64,000 nt of DNA from contig NZ_CP084260.1 of NCBI RefSeq assembly GCF_022879575.1, positions 2,480,001 through 2,544,000 of the forward strand, in the 5' to 3' direction. Source of the stretch: Caballeronia sp. SL2Y3 (GTDB lineage Bacteria > Pseudomonadota > Gammaproteobacteria > Burkholderiales > Burkholderiaceae). The first letter of the stretch is position 1. Every line of letters starts with the position of its first letter. Positions 9,120 to 18,561 of this stretch are shown in pieces. The translations under genes were made by a program, and so were the position numbers. The notes beneath the pieces were generated by a model. It saw nothing but the letters and a program-made list of their open reading frames with translations, searched no databases and was not told the origin of the DNA.

Positions 9120-10652
9120 CTATCCGTCCGACGCAATCACATGCGGCGTGATCAGGATGACGAGCTCGCTGTGCGCCCTGCGTCGCGCGTCGTGACGGAA
9201 AAGCCAGCCGATGAGCGGCAGCCTCATCAGCCCCGGCACGCCAGTCACGTCCTCGCGGTCATCGTCCGAATAGATGCCGCCGATCGCCACGGTGCCGCCG
9301 TCCTCCACTTCGACGCGCGTCTGCACGTGCTTCGTATTGATGGCGGGCCCGGACACGGTCTGTTCGCCGACGCTGTCCTTCGCCACATCCAGATCCAGCA
9401 CGACATGACCGTGCGGCGTGATCTGCGGCTCGACCTCCAGTTTGAGCGCAGCGCGCCGAAACTGCACGCCGGAGACGCCATTGCCGACTTTCGCCTGATA
9501 CGGCAGCTCCGTGCCCTGCTCGACGATGGCCTTCGCGCGGTCCGCCGTCACCACGCGCGGCCGCGACACGACCTGCCCGCGCCCTTCGGCTTCCAGCGCG
9601 CTCAGCTGGATATCCAGCAGCCGCGTGGCTTGCGCAGCGAACAGCGTGAGGCCGGCCGTCGCCGCGTCGAAGCCATTGAGAGGCTGCGCCGACAGATCGT
9701 ATACCACGCCGTCCTTGCCGCCCGCGATGCCGCGCGCCGCATCGCCCGTCGGCGCAACGCCCAGTTTCACGCCGAGATTGCGCGACAACCCGGTCTCGCC
9801 CTCGACGATCCGCGCTTCGATCATGACTTGCGGCGTCGGCTTGTCGATCGAGGCGATCAGATCGGCGATCTGCTGCACGCGTGCGTCGAGGTCGGTGACG
9901 AAGAGCAGGTTGGTGCGGGCATCGGCCATCGCGGAACCGCGCTTGGACAGCACGCGCTGCGTGCCGGAGCCAGTGAGCAGCTTGCGAACGTCTTCGGCGC
10001 GCGGATAGCGCAGCAGGAATGTGCGGCTCGCGAGCGGTTCGAGATCGGCGGCGCGCGCATGCGCTTCGTATCGCAGCTTTTCGCGGGCGGCGAGCTCGGC
10101 GAGCGGCGCGACCCAGATCACGTTGCCGTGCTGCTCCATGGCAAGCCCGTTGACGTCGAGGAGCGTGTCGAACGCGCGCCGCCACGGCACCGCGGCCAAA
10201 TTGATCGACACCTGACCGCGCACCTTCTCGCTCGCGATGATGTTGAGCCCGGTGAAGCGCGCAAAGCTCTGCAGCGCGGCGCTCAGGTCCGCGTTCTTGA
10301 GGTCGAGCGTGATCGGCTTGCCGTCGTCGGCGGCGGGGCGTGCATCATCCGATGCGCTCAACCGTTGCCGCTTCGGCAGCGGCACGGGCGGGCCTTCGAG
10401 CGGCTCGTCGGCGCTCGCGGCGGGCTGCGCGGACGTGCCCGCAGGCGGCGACGGCACGATCGCGGGCGACGCCGACGCGGCAGGCACGCTCGTATCGATG
10501 GCGAACTGGTCGGTCGGCAAGGTATCGAACGATGCCGGCAGCGGCGGCAACGGCGCAATAGGCGCATCGCCGCTCTCGGCCGCGCTCACTGCGCCCGCGA
10601 TCACCAGCACAGCGACACCGATCGCGCGGAGGATCGAAACGGCCGCGCTCAC
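9120..10652 (-). CDS. pilQ: Type IV pilus secretin PilQ (short form)
   Basis: Outer-membrane secretin of 510 residues. A signal peptide is followed by a low-complexity Pro/Ala region, an STN/N0 domain (about 105-180), an N1 domain ([15 protein letters not shown]) and the secretin domain, ending with the hallmark [14 protein letters not shown] and [11 protein letters not shown]. It lacks the N-terminal AMIN domains of the 700-residue PilQ proteins of Pseudomonas and Neisseria. The start is GTG at 10652, overlapping the pilOP stop (GTGA) with GGAGG seven bases upstream. It provides the gated pore for pilus exit or, in competence systems, DNA-uptake pili. Confidence 0.9.
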   Translation of the reverse strand: MSAAVSILRAIGVAVLVIAGAVSAAESGDAPIAPLPPLPASFDTLPTDQFAIDTSVPAASASPAIVPSPPAGTSAQPAASADEPLEGPPVPLPKRQRLSASDDARPAADDGKPITLDLKNADLSAALQSFARFTGLNIIASEKVRGQVSINLAAVPWRRAFDTLLDVNGLAMEQHGNVIWVAPLAELAAREKLRYEAHARAADLEPLASRTFLLRYPRAEDVRKLLTGSGTQRVLSKRGSAMADARTNLLFVTDLDARVQQIADLIASIDKPTPQVMIEARIVEGETGLSRNLGVKLGVAPTGDAARGIAGGKDGVVYDLSAQPLNGFDAATAGLTLFAAQATRLLDIQLSALEAEGRGQVVSRPRVVTADRAKAIVEQGTELPYQAKVGNGVSGVQFRRAALKLEVEPQITPHGHVVLDLDVAKDSVGEQTVSGPAINTKHVQTRVEVEDGGTVAIGGIYSDDDREDVTGVPGLMRLPLIGWLFRHDARRRAHSELVILITPHVIASDG

Positions 10653-11512
10653 TTGCCATCCTCCGCGAAGGTCAGCGTGCGGAGCGCGCCTTCGCCGCTC
10701 ACGAGTTCGATGACGCGCGGCTGCACGCGCGCGAGCCGCTCATCGCCGATCGCCTGGCCCGGCTCGACACGCTCGACGCTCTTGGCGCTCTGCACGAGCG
10801 CCATCGCGCGATGTCGTCCGACGAGCGTGCCGACGAGCAGCATGCCCGCGCCTCGCGAGGAACCGGCGGCGCTCTCCTTTGCGAACGGATCGACGATGAA
10901 CGCGTCCATGCGCGGCGGCTCCGCGAGCGGCACGGCGGGCAGCGTGTCATGGATGCGCAGCGTCGCGTCGACGGTCAGCGCGCCCGCCTGCCGCCGGATG
11001 TGCACGGCCTCGGGCACGACCAGGCGCGGCAGTCCGGAAAGCGCCTCCAGAAAGCGTCGGATCTCGGGGAACGAGCCTTCCGCGCGAAACGTCAGCGTGC
11101 GTTCGGCGGGCGCGGGCGCCGGTTTCGGCATGCCGCTTTTCGTTGCTTGCGGATCGATCTCGCTCACGCGCAGGCCATTCTGCGCGGCGAGCGCGGCGAC
11201 GGCGTGCAGCGCATCGCCGGCGGTCCAGTTTTCGGGTTTCATCGCACTGGCCGCCACGCGCGTTCGCAGATCGGGCAGTTCGGCAGCCACGCGCCCTGCG
11301 TCGTCCAGCTTGCGCTGCGTCGCGGCGAGCGCGGCGCGGCTCGCATCGCGCTGACTCAAACCGGCGTTCCGCCAGCCTTGCAGAGCCAGCGCGAATACGA
11401 CGAATGCAAGCGCCACCGCAGTGATCGCGGTCCTGCGTTTCGACCATTGGTCGAGCGGCTGAAGAATCGGCTGGCGCGGCCGCGTGGGGAAATTCATGCT
11501 GATCGTGCTCAT
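10649..11512 (-). CDS. Fused PilO-PilP pilus alignment protein
   Basis: Product of 287 residues. The first half is PilO-like: a cytoplasmic N terminus, one membrane helix near residues 32-48, a short coiled coil, then a ferredoxin-like domain (TLTFRAEGSFPEIRRFLEALSGLPRLV). The second half is PilP-like: a DPF motif, then LLVGTLVGRHRAMALVQ and GQAIGDERLARVQPRVIEL. No stop, frameshift or lipobox separates them, while canonical PilP is a separate lipoprotein. The start at 11512 has GAGGAG six bases upstream. It sits between pilN and pilQ exactly where pilO and pilP are expected. Domain calls are by motif only. Confidence 0.82.
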   Translation of the reverse strand: MSTISMNFPTRPRQPILQPLDQWSKRRTAITAVALAFVVFALALQGWRNAGLSQRDASRAALAATQRKLDDAGRVAAELPDLRTRVAASAMKPENWTAGDALHAVAALAAQNGLRVSEIDPQATKSGMPKPAPAPAERTLTFRAEGSFPEIRRFLEALSGLPRLVVPEAVHIRRQAGALTVDATLRIHDTLPAVPLAEPPRMDAFIVDPFAKESAAGSSRGAGMLLVGTLVGRHRAMALVQSAKSVERVEPGQAIGDERLARVQPRVIELVSGEGALRTLTFAEDGK

Positions 11513-12177
11513 CGGATTCTCCTCGTGATCGACGCTTTCGTGCTCGCCGGTATCGGCTTGCCTGCCGCCGGCGCATAGCGCACGAGCGCCGTGAACTCGT
11601 AACGGTCGGCGGCGGGCGCAACGTGCGCAACCGAGGCGACGGCTTCGCGCCTGCCGGGCGACACCGTTTCGGCGCGCCGCTTCATCTCCACGACTTCGAC
11701 GGATTGCACGCCGCGCAGCCCTTCCAGACGCTTGAGCCAGCGCGCCGCCGTCTGCGAATCGGGTGCGAGCGCGGCCAGTTCTACTTCTTCCGCGCGTTGC
11801 GAGACGCGTTGCAGCGCGACTTCGCTCGAAGCCGGCCCGTCCGCGAGCGCATCCAGAAGCGCGAGAAAGCGATCGCGCGGTGCGGCGAGCGGCTGCGCGG
11901 CCTCGCGTGCGCGACGCCGTTCGCCTTCGACGCGCAGCAGGCGGGCGTGCTCGTCGATTTGCGCGCTCGATGCACGCAGCGTCGCTTCGAGCGCGATGCG
12001 CCGTTCGTCCAGACGCGCCCGCTCGAACGCGTCCCAGCCGACGACGCCGCCGACCGCCGCGCATCCCGCCAGTCCGGCAGCGGCAAGAATCGCGATCCGC
12101 TGACGCCGCAACGAGCGACGTTTCAGCGCTCGATGAGGAAGCAGGTTGAATCCTTCGACAATCGCGGCGCTCGTCAT
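11509..12177 (-). CDS. pilN: Type IV pilus inner-membrane assembly protein PilN
   Basis: Bitopic membrane protein of 222 residues. The N-terminal NLLPHRALKRR corresponds to the conserved PilN motif (INLLP) that inserts into the PilM cleft. One membrane helix follows (about 27-48), then an alanine/arginine-rich coiled coil and a periplasmic fold that pairs with PilO. Start ATG at 12177 overlaps the pilM stop, and its own stop overlaps the start of the fused pilOP gene, giving a tightly coupled operon. The frame is open far upstream but that part is a shadow of pilM. Confidence 0.87.
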   Translation of the reverse strand: MTSAAIVEGFNLLPHRALKRRSLRRQRIAILAAAGLAGCAAVGGVVGWDAFERARLDERRIALEATLRASSAQIDEHARLLRVEGERRRAREAAQPLAAPRDRFLALLDALADGPASSEVALQRVSQRAEEVELAALAPDSQTAARWLKRLEGLRGVQSVEVVEMKRRAETVSPGRREAVASVAHVAPAADRYEFTALVRYAPAAGKPIPASTKASITRRIR

Positions 12178-13172
12178 TGCAGCACCTCGCGCAGCGCGAG
12201 CCCGAAGGCCACCGCGAAGATGGGCGAATGTTTCAGCGCGCCCGCGATCTCGGATGCGCCGTGGCAATACGGCGCGGACTCGAACGGCAGCGCCGGGCAG
12301 CCGAAGACCTCGGTCAACGCCTCGAGGGAAAGCCCGGCCTGTTTCAGCAAATGCTCTTGGCCGCCCACGAAGATGCCGCCAAGCGGCGCCGCTCCCGCCA
12401 GATCGCGCAGCGCGTCCCAGGCGCTGCCGTACTCCGGCGCCGGATAGAGCGCGTCGCGCTCGACTTCGCCCGCGTTGACGAGCCAACCGTGCAAGCCCGC
12501 GCCTTCGAGCCAGCAAGCCAGATAGCGCGCCTCGGCACCCAGCTCCGTTTTGCCGGAATGGCGCATCGCGCGCAGCGCCGCGGCGGGCTCGCCGTCGATG
12601 GCGCACAGCGCGATGCCCGCCGCAGCCGCCGTTTCGACGCGTGCTTCGACGTGCTGACGCGCCGTCGCGGAAATGGCGACGTCCGGCGGGCCGCCCTCGC
12701 GCGATCGCACCGACCAGTCGACCGCCAGCGCGCTGCGCTCGATTCCCGAGACGCGCTCGGCTTCGGCGAGCACCGCGGGTTCCAATAGTCCGCACGGGTC
12801 CGCGCCGAGCGTCGCCATGTCGGCTTGCCGCGTTTCGATCAAGCGCGCGAGCGGCACGCGCGTGGTGTGCGTCGCGGACGCCGGCAATCCCATGGCGCAG
12901 CGCAGCGCCCGCCACGCGCCGTTCTGCGGCAGGCGCGCGACCACCTCGCGCAGCGCGCCGACGACGGCGGCGCGATCGATGAAATCGCTGCCCACCACCG
13001 CGCCCGGCGCGAGCGGCACCGTATCCAGATGCTCGACGCACACCGTCGAGTCCCTTTTCAGACGCCGGCTCAAGACGGCGATGCGCACCGCGTCCTCGCT
13101 CACGTCGATGCCCGCCGCGAACCGGCGCGTGACCGTCAGCATCGTGCCGCGCAAGGCGTTCTCGTTTGTCAT
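12174..13172 (-). CDS. pilM: Type IV pilus cytoplasmic assembly ATPase-fold protein PilM
   Basis: Actin/FtsA-like protein of 332 residues. The N-terminal FAAGIDVSEDAVRIAVL is the phosphate-1 loop region of PilM, and the C terminus FAVAFGLALREV is the typical final helix. PilM forms the cytoplasmic ring segment that binds the N terminus of PilN. The start at 13172 has AAGGAG at five bases; the frame extends another 58 codons without family similarity. The gene is divergent from the PBP1a gene, an arrangement conserved across many proteobacteria. It is somewhat diverged, so nucleotide binding is not assured. Confidence 0.87.
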   Translation of the reverse strand: MTNENALRGTMLTVTRRFAAGIDVSEDAVRIAVLSRRLKRDSTVCVEHLDTVPLAPGAVVGSDFIDRAAVVGALREVVARLPQNGAWRALRCAMGLPASATHTTRVPLARLIETRQADMATLGADPCGLLEPAVLAEAERVSGIERSALAVDWSVRSREGGPPDVAISATARQHVEARVETAAAAGIALCAIDGEPAAALRAMRHSGKTELGAEARYLACWLEGAGLHGWLVNAGEVERDALYPAPEYGSAWDALRDLAGAAPLGGIFVGGQEHLLKQAGLSLEALTEVFGCPALPFESAPYCHGASEIAGALKHSPIFAVAFGLALREVLQ

Positions 13173-13393
13173 GACCACTCCTTCTCTTACTCGCGCGCCG
13201 AACCGTTCGTGCGCTTGCATTGAAGGAATTGTCGGGACGGCGGCGCACGGCGAACATTCGGCCGAATGGCTAACGCGAGCGGTGGCAGGATGTTTTGCCG
13301 GGCTATCGCGGGTATTGTTGGAAGTGGAAAAGCCAGCGCGACGCATCGGTCAGGTGTCTGGAGTCCCTAGGAAAAACCCGAAACCCGGACGGC

Positions 13394-13399
13394 TATAAT
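13394..13399 (+). promoter_or_regulatory. Candidate -10 box of the PBP1a gene
   Basis: A perfect TATAAT lies 25 bases before the ATG, between CCCG and CGGG half-sites. No good -35 hexamer is present at 16-18 bases upstream, so the promoter may depend on an activator or on flanking elements. The implied 5' leader is very short, under 20 bases. Confidence 0.45.
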
Positions 13400-13423
13400 C
13401 GCGGGACTGTTTTTGGTGGTGCT

Positions 13424-15835
13424 ATGCAATCCTCTTCCCCGACCAATCCGCCTGCCACGCCGCCCGAACGGCCTAAGAAGGCTCCCCGTCCCTGGTACAC
13501 GCGGCTGTTTCTCGGTTTTCTCGTCAGCGTTTTCGCGCTGATCGTCTGTGCTGGACTGGTGCTGGGCTATGCGCTCGTCGTCGCGATGCCGAATCTGCCG
13601 TCGCTCGAAGCGCTCACCGACTATCGTCCGAAGGTGCCGCTGCGCATCTATACGGCGGATCACGTGCTGATCGGCGAATTCGGCGAAGAGCGCCGCAGCG
13701 TGGTGCGCATTCGGGACGTGCCCGATCATCTGAAAAAGGCCGTGCTGGCCATCGAGGACGCGCGGTTCTATGACCACGGCGGCGTCGATCTGACGGGCAT
13801 CCTGCGCGCCGGCAGCGTTGCGCTGACGAACGGCCACGCGTCGCAGGGCGCGAGCACGATCACCATGCAGGTCGCGCGCAACTTCTTCCTGTCGAGCGAA
13901 AAGACCTATACGCGCAAGATCTATGAAATGCTGCTCGCGTACAAGATCGAGCGCGCGTTGACGAAGGATCAGATTCTCGAGGTGTATATGAATCAGATCT
14001 ATCTCGGGCAGCGCGCCTACGGTTTCGCGAGCGCGGCGCGCGTCTATTTCGGCAAGGATCTCAAGGACATCACGCTCGCGGAAGCCGCCATGCTCGCCGG
14101 TCTGCCGAAAGCGCCGTCGGCGTATAACCCGGTCGTCAATCCGAAACGCGCGAAAGTGCGCCAGGAGTACATCCTTCAGCGCATGCGCGAACTCGGCTTC
14201 ATCAGCGAAGACGAGTACGAGAAAGCGGCCAAGCAGCCGCTCGTCGTGAAAGGCCAGGGGCGAGAATTCAGCGTGCACGCCGAATACGTCGCGGAGATGG
14301 TGCGCCAGATGATGTACGCGCAGTATCGCGAGGAAGCGTACACGCGCGGCCTCAACGTCGTGACGACGATCGATTCCGCCGATCAGGACGCCGCGTATCG
14401 CGCCGTGCGCAAAGGGTTGATGGACTACCAACGGCGTCACGGCTATCGCGGGCCGGAAGGTTTCATCGATCTGCCGTCGAACGCGGACGACCGCGAACAG
14501 GCTATCGACGACGCGCTCGCCGAGCACCCGGACAACGGCGAGATCGTGGCGGCCGTGGTGACGGCGGCGAGCACGAAGGAAGTGAAGGCGAGCTTCATCG
14601 ACGGCAACGTGGCCACCGTGAGCGGCAGCAATCTGCGCTTCGTCGCGAACGCGCTTTCGCCGCGCGCGCAGCCGAACCAGCGCATTCGTCCGGGCGCCAT
14701 CGTGCGGCTCGTGAAGAACGACGACGGCGACTGGACCATCACGCAACTGCCGCAAGTAGAAGGCGCGCTCATTTCGATGGTGCCGCAGGACGGCGCGATT
14801 CGCGCACTCGTCGGCGGGTTCGACTTCAACAAGAACAAGTTCAATCACGTCACGCAGGCATGGCGTCAGCCGGGGTCGAGCTTCAAGCCGTTCATTTACT
14901 CGGCGTCGCTGGAGAAGGGCTTGTCGCCGGCGACGATCATCAACGACGGACCGCTCTTTTTCAGCGCCGCGGAAACCGGCGGCCAGGCGTGGGAGCCGAA
15001 GAACTACGGCGGCGGCTTCGACGGCCCGATGACCATGCGCACCGCGCTGCAAAAGTCGAAGAACATGGTGTCGATCCGCATTCTGAACACCATCGGCACG
15101 AAGTACGGGCAGCAGTACATCACGCGCTTCGGCTTCGACGCCGACCGCCATCCCGCCTATCTGCCGATGGCGCTCGGCGCGGGTCTCGTCACACCGCTGC
15201 AAATGGCGGCGGGCTACGCGGTGTTCGCGAACGGCGGGTATCGCGTGAATCCGTATCTGATCGCCGATATCACCGATCCGTACGGCGCGGTCGTGTCGCA
15301 TCCGCAACCGCTCGTCGCGCAGCAGTCCGCGCCGCTCGCCATCACGCCGCGCAACGCGTATGTGATGAACAGCCTGCTGCAAAGCGTCGCGCAGCACGGC
15401 ACGGCCGCGAAGACGAATCAGCTCAAGCGCAGCGATCTGGCCGGCAAGACCGGCACGACGAACGATTCGCGCGACGCCTGGTTCGCCGGCTACCAGCGTT
15501 CGCTCGTGGCGATCGCGTGGGTCGGCTACGACAACCCGCGCAGCCTCGGCGACAAGGAAACGGGCGGCGGGCTCGCGCTGCCGGTCTGGATGGACTACAT
15601 GAGCCGCGCGCTGCAAGGCGTGCCCGAGTACAAGCCGTTGATGCCGCCCGATGTGAAATCGCTCGGCGGCGAGTTGTACTACGACGACATGACGCCGGGC
15701 CACGGCTTCATCGCGACCATCGGCGTCAGTCAGGCGCCGCCGCAGGAAGGCGGCGTGTCGGGCGTGACCGCGCCCGCGCCGGATGTCGGCGAGCAGGAAA
15801 AGCAGGACATCATGAATCTGTTCAAGGGGCAATGA
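13424..15835 (+). CDS. mrcA: Penicillin-binding protein 1A (bifunctional transglycosylase/transpeptidase)
   Basis: Class A PBP of 803 residues anchored by one helix (28-54) with a proline-rich cytoplasmic tail. The glycosyltransferase domain carries catalytic Glu111 in EDARFYDHGG and the GASTITMQ and RKIYEMLLA motifs. The transpeptidase has SSFK (Ser485-Lys488), SKN and KTG (675-677). The insert between the domains corresponds to the ODP/OB domain of PBP1A. It polymerises and cross-links peptidoglycan in the periplasm. Divergent pilM is the conserved neighbour. Also called ponA in this group. Confidence 0.95.
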   Translation: MQSSSPTNPPATPPERPKKAPRPWYTRLFLGFLVSVFALIVCAGLVLGYALVVAMPNLPSLEALTDYRPKVPLRIYTADHVLIGEFGEERRSVVRIRDVPDHLKKAVLAIEDARFYDHGGVDLTGILRAGSVALTNGHASQGASTITMQVARNFFLSSEKTYTRKIYEMLLAYKIERALTKDQILEVYMNQIYLGQRAYGFASAARVYFGKDLKDITLAEAAMLAGLPKAPSAYNPVVNPKRAKVRQEYILQRMRELGFISEDEYEKAAKQPLVVKGQGREFSVHAEYVAEMVRQMMYAQYREEAYTRGLNVVTTIDSADQDAAYRAVRKGLMDYQRRHGYRGPEGFIDLPSNADDREQAIDDALAEHPDNGEIVAAVVTAASTKEVKASFIDGNVATVSGSNLRFVANALSPRAQPNQRIRPGAIVRLVKNDDGDWTITQLPQVEGALISMVPQDGAIRALVGGFDFNKNKFNHVTQAWRQPGSSFKPFIYSASLEKGLSPATIINDGPLFFSAAETGGQAWEPKNYGGGFDGPMTMRTALQKSKNMVSIRILNTIGTKYGQQYITRFGFDADRHPAYLPMALGAGLVTPLQMAAGYAVFANGGYRVNPYLIADITDPYGAVVSHPQPLVAQQSAPLAITPRNAYVMNSLLQSVAQHGTAAKTNQLKRSDLAGKTGTTNDSRDAWFAGYQRSLVAIAWVGYDNPRSLGDKETGGGLALPVWMDYMSRALQGVPEYKPLMPPDVKSLGGELYYDDMTPGHGFIATIGVSQAPPQEGGVSGVTAPAPDVGEQEKQDIMNLFKGQ

Positions 15836-15856
15836 GCCTTGCGCGCCCCGCGCCGG

Positions 15857-16174
15857 TCACGCTTTGAAGCTGACCGGCTCGCCTGCCTGCGCAGTGGAAT
15901 GCTGCGAGAGCGCCGCGAAAAACTCGCTGTTATCGCGGGTATCGCGCCATTGGCCGTCGACGTACTTGTAGTGGAATCCGCCCGCCTTCGCCGCGAGCCA
16001 GATCTCGTGTTTCGGCGGCTGAAGGTTGACGATCACCTTCGTCCGGTTCTCGAATTCGAGCGTCAACACGTTGCCGCTTCGCTCGAATTCGATGTCCGCT
16101 TCGGCCTCGTCGACGGACCGCTCGATCGCCGTCAGCACGGCCTCCGCCAAGGTCAGGTATTCCTGGTCTGTCAT
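15857..16174 (-). CDS. cyaY: Bacterial frataxin CyaY
   Basis: Frataxin homologue of 105 residues. The acidic first helix ([18 protein letters not shown]) and the strand motifs [30 protein letters not shown] and W(R)DTRDN are diagnostic. It binds iron and modulates IscS-dependent Fe-S cluster assembly in the cytoplasm. The ATG at 16174 has GGAG six bases upstream and is preferred over 16186. It converges on the PBP1a gene and is divergent from lptM, with only 35 bases between, so the two promoters must overlap. Confidence 0.94.
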   Translation of the reverse strand: MTDQEYLTLAEAVLTAIERSVDEAEADIEFERSGNVLTLEFENRTKVIVNLQPPKHEIWLAAKAGGFHYKYVDGQWRDTRDNSEFFAALSQHSTAQAGEPVSFKA

Positions 16175-16209
16175 GCTAAACTCCATCGATTCTATGTACA
16201 GGGACGGTC

Positions 16210-16533
16210 ATGCGAGCTGTTTTCAGGATGAGCGCGATTGTAGCGGCTGTCAGCGTTTGTGCCGCGACCACGCTCACGCTCGGCGGTTGCGGGCAACGCG
16301 GCCCGCTTTATCTCCCCGTCGTTCCTCCCATGCCGCAGCGCCCTGATAACCTTCAGGATACGCCGCCTTCCGACGTGACTCCGAGCGACGAAACCGCGTC
16401 GCGCGCCGGCAAGACCGGAACCAACGCGGCGGGCGACGTGCCCGACACGTCCGGCGAACCGCTTTCGCTCGCTCCCGAGACCGACCTGAAATCAACGCCC
16501 ACAGCGCCGAAAGCCGCGTCGTCGGGCGAGTGA
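16210..16533 (+). CDS. lptM: LptM (YifL-type) small lipoprotein
   Basis: Predicted lipoprotein of 107 residues. A hydrophobic signal peptide ends in the lipobox Leu-Gly-Gly-Cys27, directly followed by GQRGPLYLP, the core of the LptM family (E. coli GQKGPLYFP-like). In E. coli LptM helps LptD disulfide maturation and LPS translocon assembly at the outer membrane. The remaining 70 residues are Pro/Thr/Ser/Asp-rich and look disordered; the E. coli protein is shorter (67 residues). Proximity to cyaY and to a lysine/DAP gene (lysA) parallels the E. coli cyaY-yifL-dapF locus. Confidence 0.85.
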   Translation: MRAVFRMSAIVAAVSVCAATTLTLGGCGQRGPLYLPVVPPMPQRPDNLQDTPPSDVTPSDETASRAGKTGTNAAGDVPDTSGEPLSLAPETDLKSTPTAPKAASSGE

Positions 16534-16578
16534 CCGGCAAGCTCTTCGCGCACCGCGCATCTTCCATTCCAAGCACGC

Positions 16579-17841
16579 ATGAGTGATTCCGCATTCCATT
16601 ATGTCGACGGCGTGCTGCACGCCGAAGGCGTTTCCGCCGCGTCGCTCGCGCAGCAGTTCGGCACGCCGCTCTACGTCTATTCACGCGATGCGCTGACGCG
16701 CGCCTATCGCGCTTACGCCGATGCGTGCGCCGGACGGCGCGCAGTCGTTCATGTGGCCGTGAAGGCCAACAGCAATCTCGCGGTGCTCAACGTGTTCGCG
16801 CGCATGGGCGCGGGCTTCGACATCGTCTCGTCGGGCGAACTGGCGCGCGTGCTCGCGGCGGGCGGCAAGGCCGAGAACACGGTGTTTTCGGGCGTCGGGA
16901 AGTCGGCGGCGGAAATGCGCGAGGCGCTGGAAGCGGGCGTCAAGTGCTTCAACGTGGAGTCGATTCCCGAGCTGCACGCGCTCAACGAAGTGGCGAAGTC
17001 GCTCGGCAAGCGCGCGCCGGTTTCGCTGCGCGTGAACCCGGACGTGGACGCGAAGACGCATCCGTACATTTCCACGGGCCTCAAGTCGAACAAGTTCGGC
17101 GTGGCGTTCAGCGACGCGCGCACGACGTATCGCGAAGCGCACGCGATGGCGAATCTCGACGTGGTCGGCATCGACTGCCATATCGGTTCGCAGATCACCG
17201 AGATCAGCCCGTATCTCGACGCGCTCGACAAGTTGCTCGATCTCGTCGAGCAAATCGAGTCGGACGGCATGTCCATTCGTCATGTGGACGTCGGCGGCGG
17301 TCTGGGCATCGCGTACGATGACGAGACGCCGCCCGATATCGGCGATTTCGTCCGCGCGCTGCTCGCGCACATCGAAAAGCGCGGCCACGGTCAGCGCGAA
17401 GTGTATTTCGAGCCGGGGCGCTCGCTCGTCGGCAATGCGGGCGTGCTGCTCACGCGCGTCGAATATCTGAAGCCGGGGGAAGAGAAGAGCTTCGCCATCG
17501 TGGATGCCGCCATGAACGACCTCGCGCGCCCCGCGATGTACGAGGCGTTTCATCGCATCGTGCCGGTCGTGAAGCGTGACGCGCCCGCGCACAAGTACGA
17601 CGTGGTCGGCCCCGTCTGCGAGAGCGGCGACTGGCTCGGGCGCGATCGCGATCTGGCTGTCGAGCCGGGCGACTTGCTCGCCATCTGCTCGGCCGGCGCG
17701 TACGGCTTCGTGATGAGCTCGAACTACAACACGCGCCCGCGCGCCGCCGAAGTCATGGTGGACGGCGAGCGCGCCCGCCTCGTGCGCCAACGCGAAGAGG
17801 TGCGGCAGTTGTTCGCCGGAGAGTCGATCCTGCCGGACTGA
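16579..17841 (+). CDS. lysA: Diaminopimelate decarboxylase
   Basis: PLP enzyme of 420 residues that converts meso-diaminopimelate to L-lysine. The PLP lysine is Lys62 in [40 protein letters not shown] and [11 protein letters not shown] are the other active-site blocks of the alanine racemase-like barrel and C-terminal domain. It lies 45 bases after lptM in the same direction and ends before a strong hairpin terminator at 17866. Confidence 0.96.
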   Translation: MSDSAFHYVDGVLHAEGVSAASLAQQFGTPLYVYSRDALTRAYRAYADACAGRRAVVHVAVKANSNLAVLNVFARMGAGFDIVSSGELARVLAAGGKAENTVFSGVGKSAAEMREALEAGVKCFNVESIPELHALNEVAKSLGKRAPVSLRVNPDVDAKTHPYISTGLKSNKFGVAFSDARTTYREAHAMANLDVVGIDCHIGSQITEISPYLDALDKLLDLVEQIESDGMSIRHVDVGGGLGIAYDDETPPDIGDFVRALLAHIEKRGHGQREVYFEPGRSLVGNAGVLLTRVEYLKPGEEKSFAIVDAAMNDLARPAMYEAFHRIVPVVKRDAPAHKYDVVGPVCESGDWLGRDRDLAVEPGDLLAICSAGAYGFVMSSNYNTRPRAAEVMVDGERARLVRQREEVRQLFAGESILPD

Positions 17842-17865
17842 CGCTCGCTCGAATGCGAACCGAAG

Positions 17866-17891
17866 AAGCGATGCCGCGGCATCGCTTTTTT
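17866..17891 (+). terminator. Rho-independent terminator of lysA
   Basis: A near-perfect palindrome with arms AAGCGATGCC and GGCATCGCTT is followed by a run of six T on the plus strand. The A-rich left side could also stop msrQ transcripts from the other strand; the msrQ stop codon is at its right edge. Confidence 0.85.
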
Positions 17892-18559
17892 CATGCGCGC
17901 GTCGCGGCTTTCGACTTCAGCCACACGACCAGACGCCAGCCGAGCAACGCAATCACGATCGCGCCGTAGATCTTCGGCAGTATCAGATCGTGCTTGCCCG
18001 CCTTCATCCACCAGAAATGCAGGATGGCGAGCGCGGCGATGACATAGATCGCGCGATGCAGTGTCTGCCAGCGTCGGCCGAGCTTGCGCACCATCGCCTT
18101 GGGCGACGTGACGGCGAGCGGAATCAGCAGCACGAACGCCGCAAAGCCGACCGTGATGAACGGCCGCTTGCCGATGTCCTTCAGAATCTCCGCGACGTCG
18201 AACCACTTGTCGAACCAGAAGTACGTCGTGAAGTGCAGCGCGGCGTAAAAGAACGCAAACAGCCCGATCATGCGGCGAAAGCGCACGAGCGCGGTCACGC
18301 CGGTCAGGCGTCGGGCGGGCGTGATGGCGAGCGTGATGCACAAGAACACGAGCGTCCAGAGGCCCGTCGAGCGCGTGATAAATTCGATCGGGTTTGCGCC
18401 GAGTCCGCCATGCACGCCCGTCACGCCGAGCAGCACGAGGCGCGCAAGCGGATACAGCGCGGCAATGAACACGACGACCTTCGCGGGCACGATCCAGCGC
18501 GGCCCCGCCTGCGCGCGCGGCCGCGGCTGCGCCGTCTTGATATCGGTTGCGGTCGGCAT
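17891..18559 (-). CDS. msrQ: MsrQ, heme-binding membrane subunit of the periplasmic methionine sulfoxide reductase
   Basis: Integral membrane b-type cytochrome of 222 residues with about six hydrophobic segments. Conserved histidines appear in [22 protein letters not shown] and [14 protein letters not shown]. MsrQ passes electrons from the quinone pool or flavin to MsrP. The gene starts two bases after the msrP stop. The N-terminal extension of about 25 residues rich in Pro/Arg/Gln is cytoplasmic and variable. Confidence 0.93.
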   Translation of the reverse strand: MPTATDIKTAQPRPRAQAGPRWIVPAKVVVFIAALYPLARLVLLGVTGVHGGLGANPIEFITRSTGLWTLVFLCITLAITPARRLTGVTALVRFRRMIGLFAFFYAALHFTTYFWFDKWFDVAEILKDIGKRPFITVGFAAFVLLIPLAVTSPKAMVRKLGRRWQTLHRAIYVIAALAILHFWWMKAGKHDLILPKIYGAIVIALLGWRLVVWLKSKAATRA

Positions 18560-18561
18560 GG

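Noticed and set aside
13367..15832. An 821-codon minus-strand frame opposite the PBP1a gene
   Set aside because: His/Arg/Ala-rich composition with no domain; the sense strand encodes an unmistakable PBP1A.
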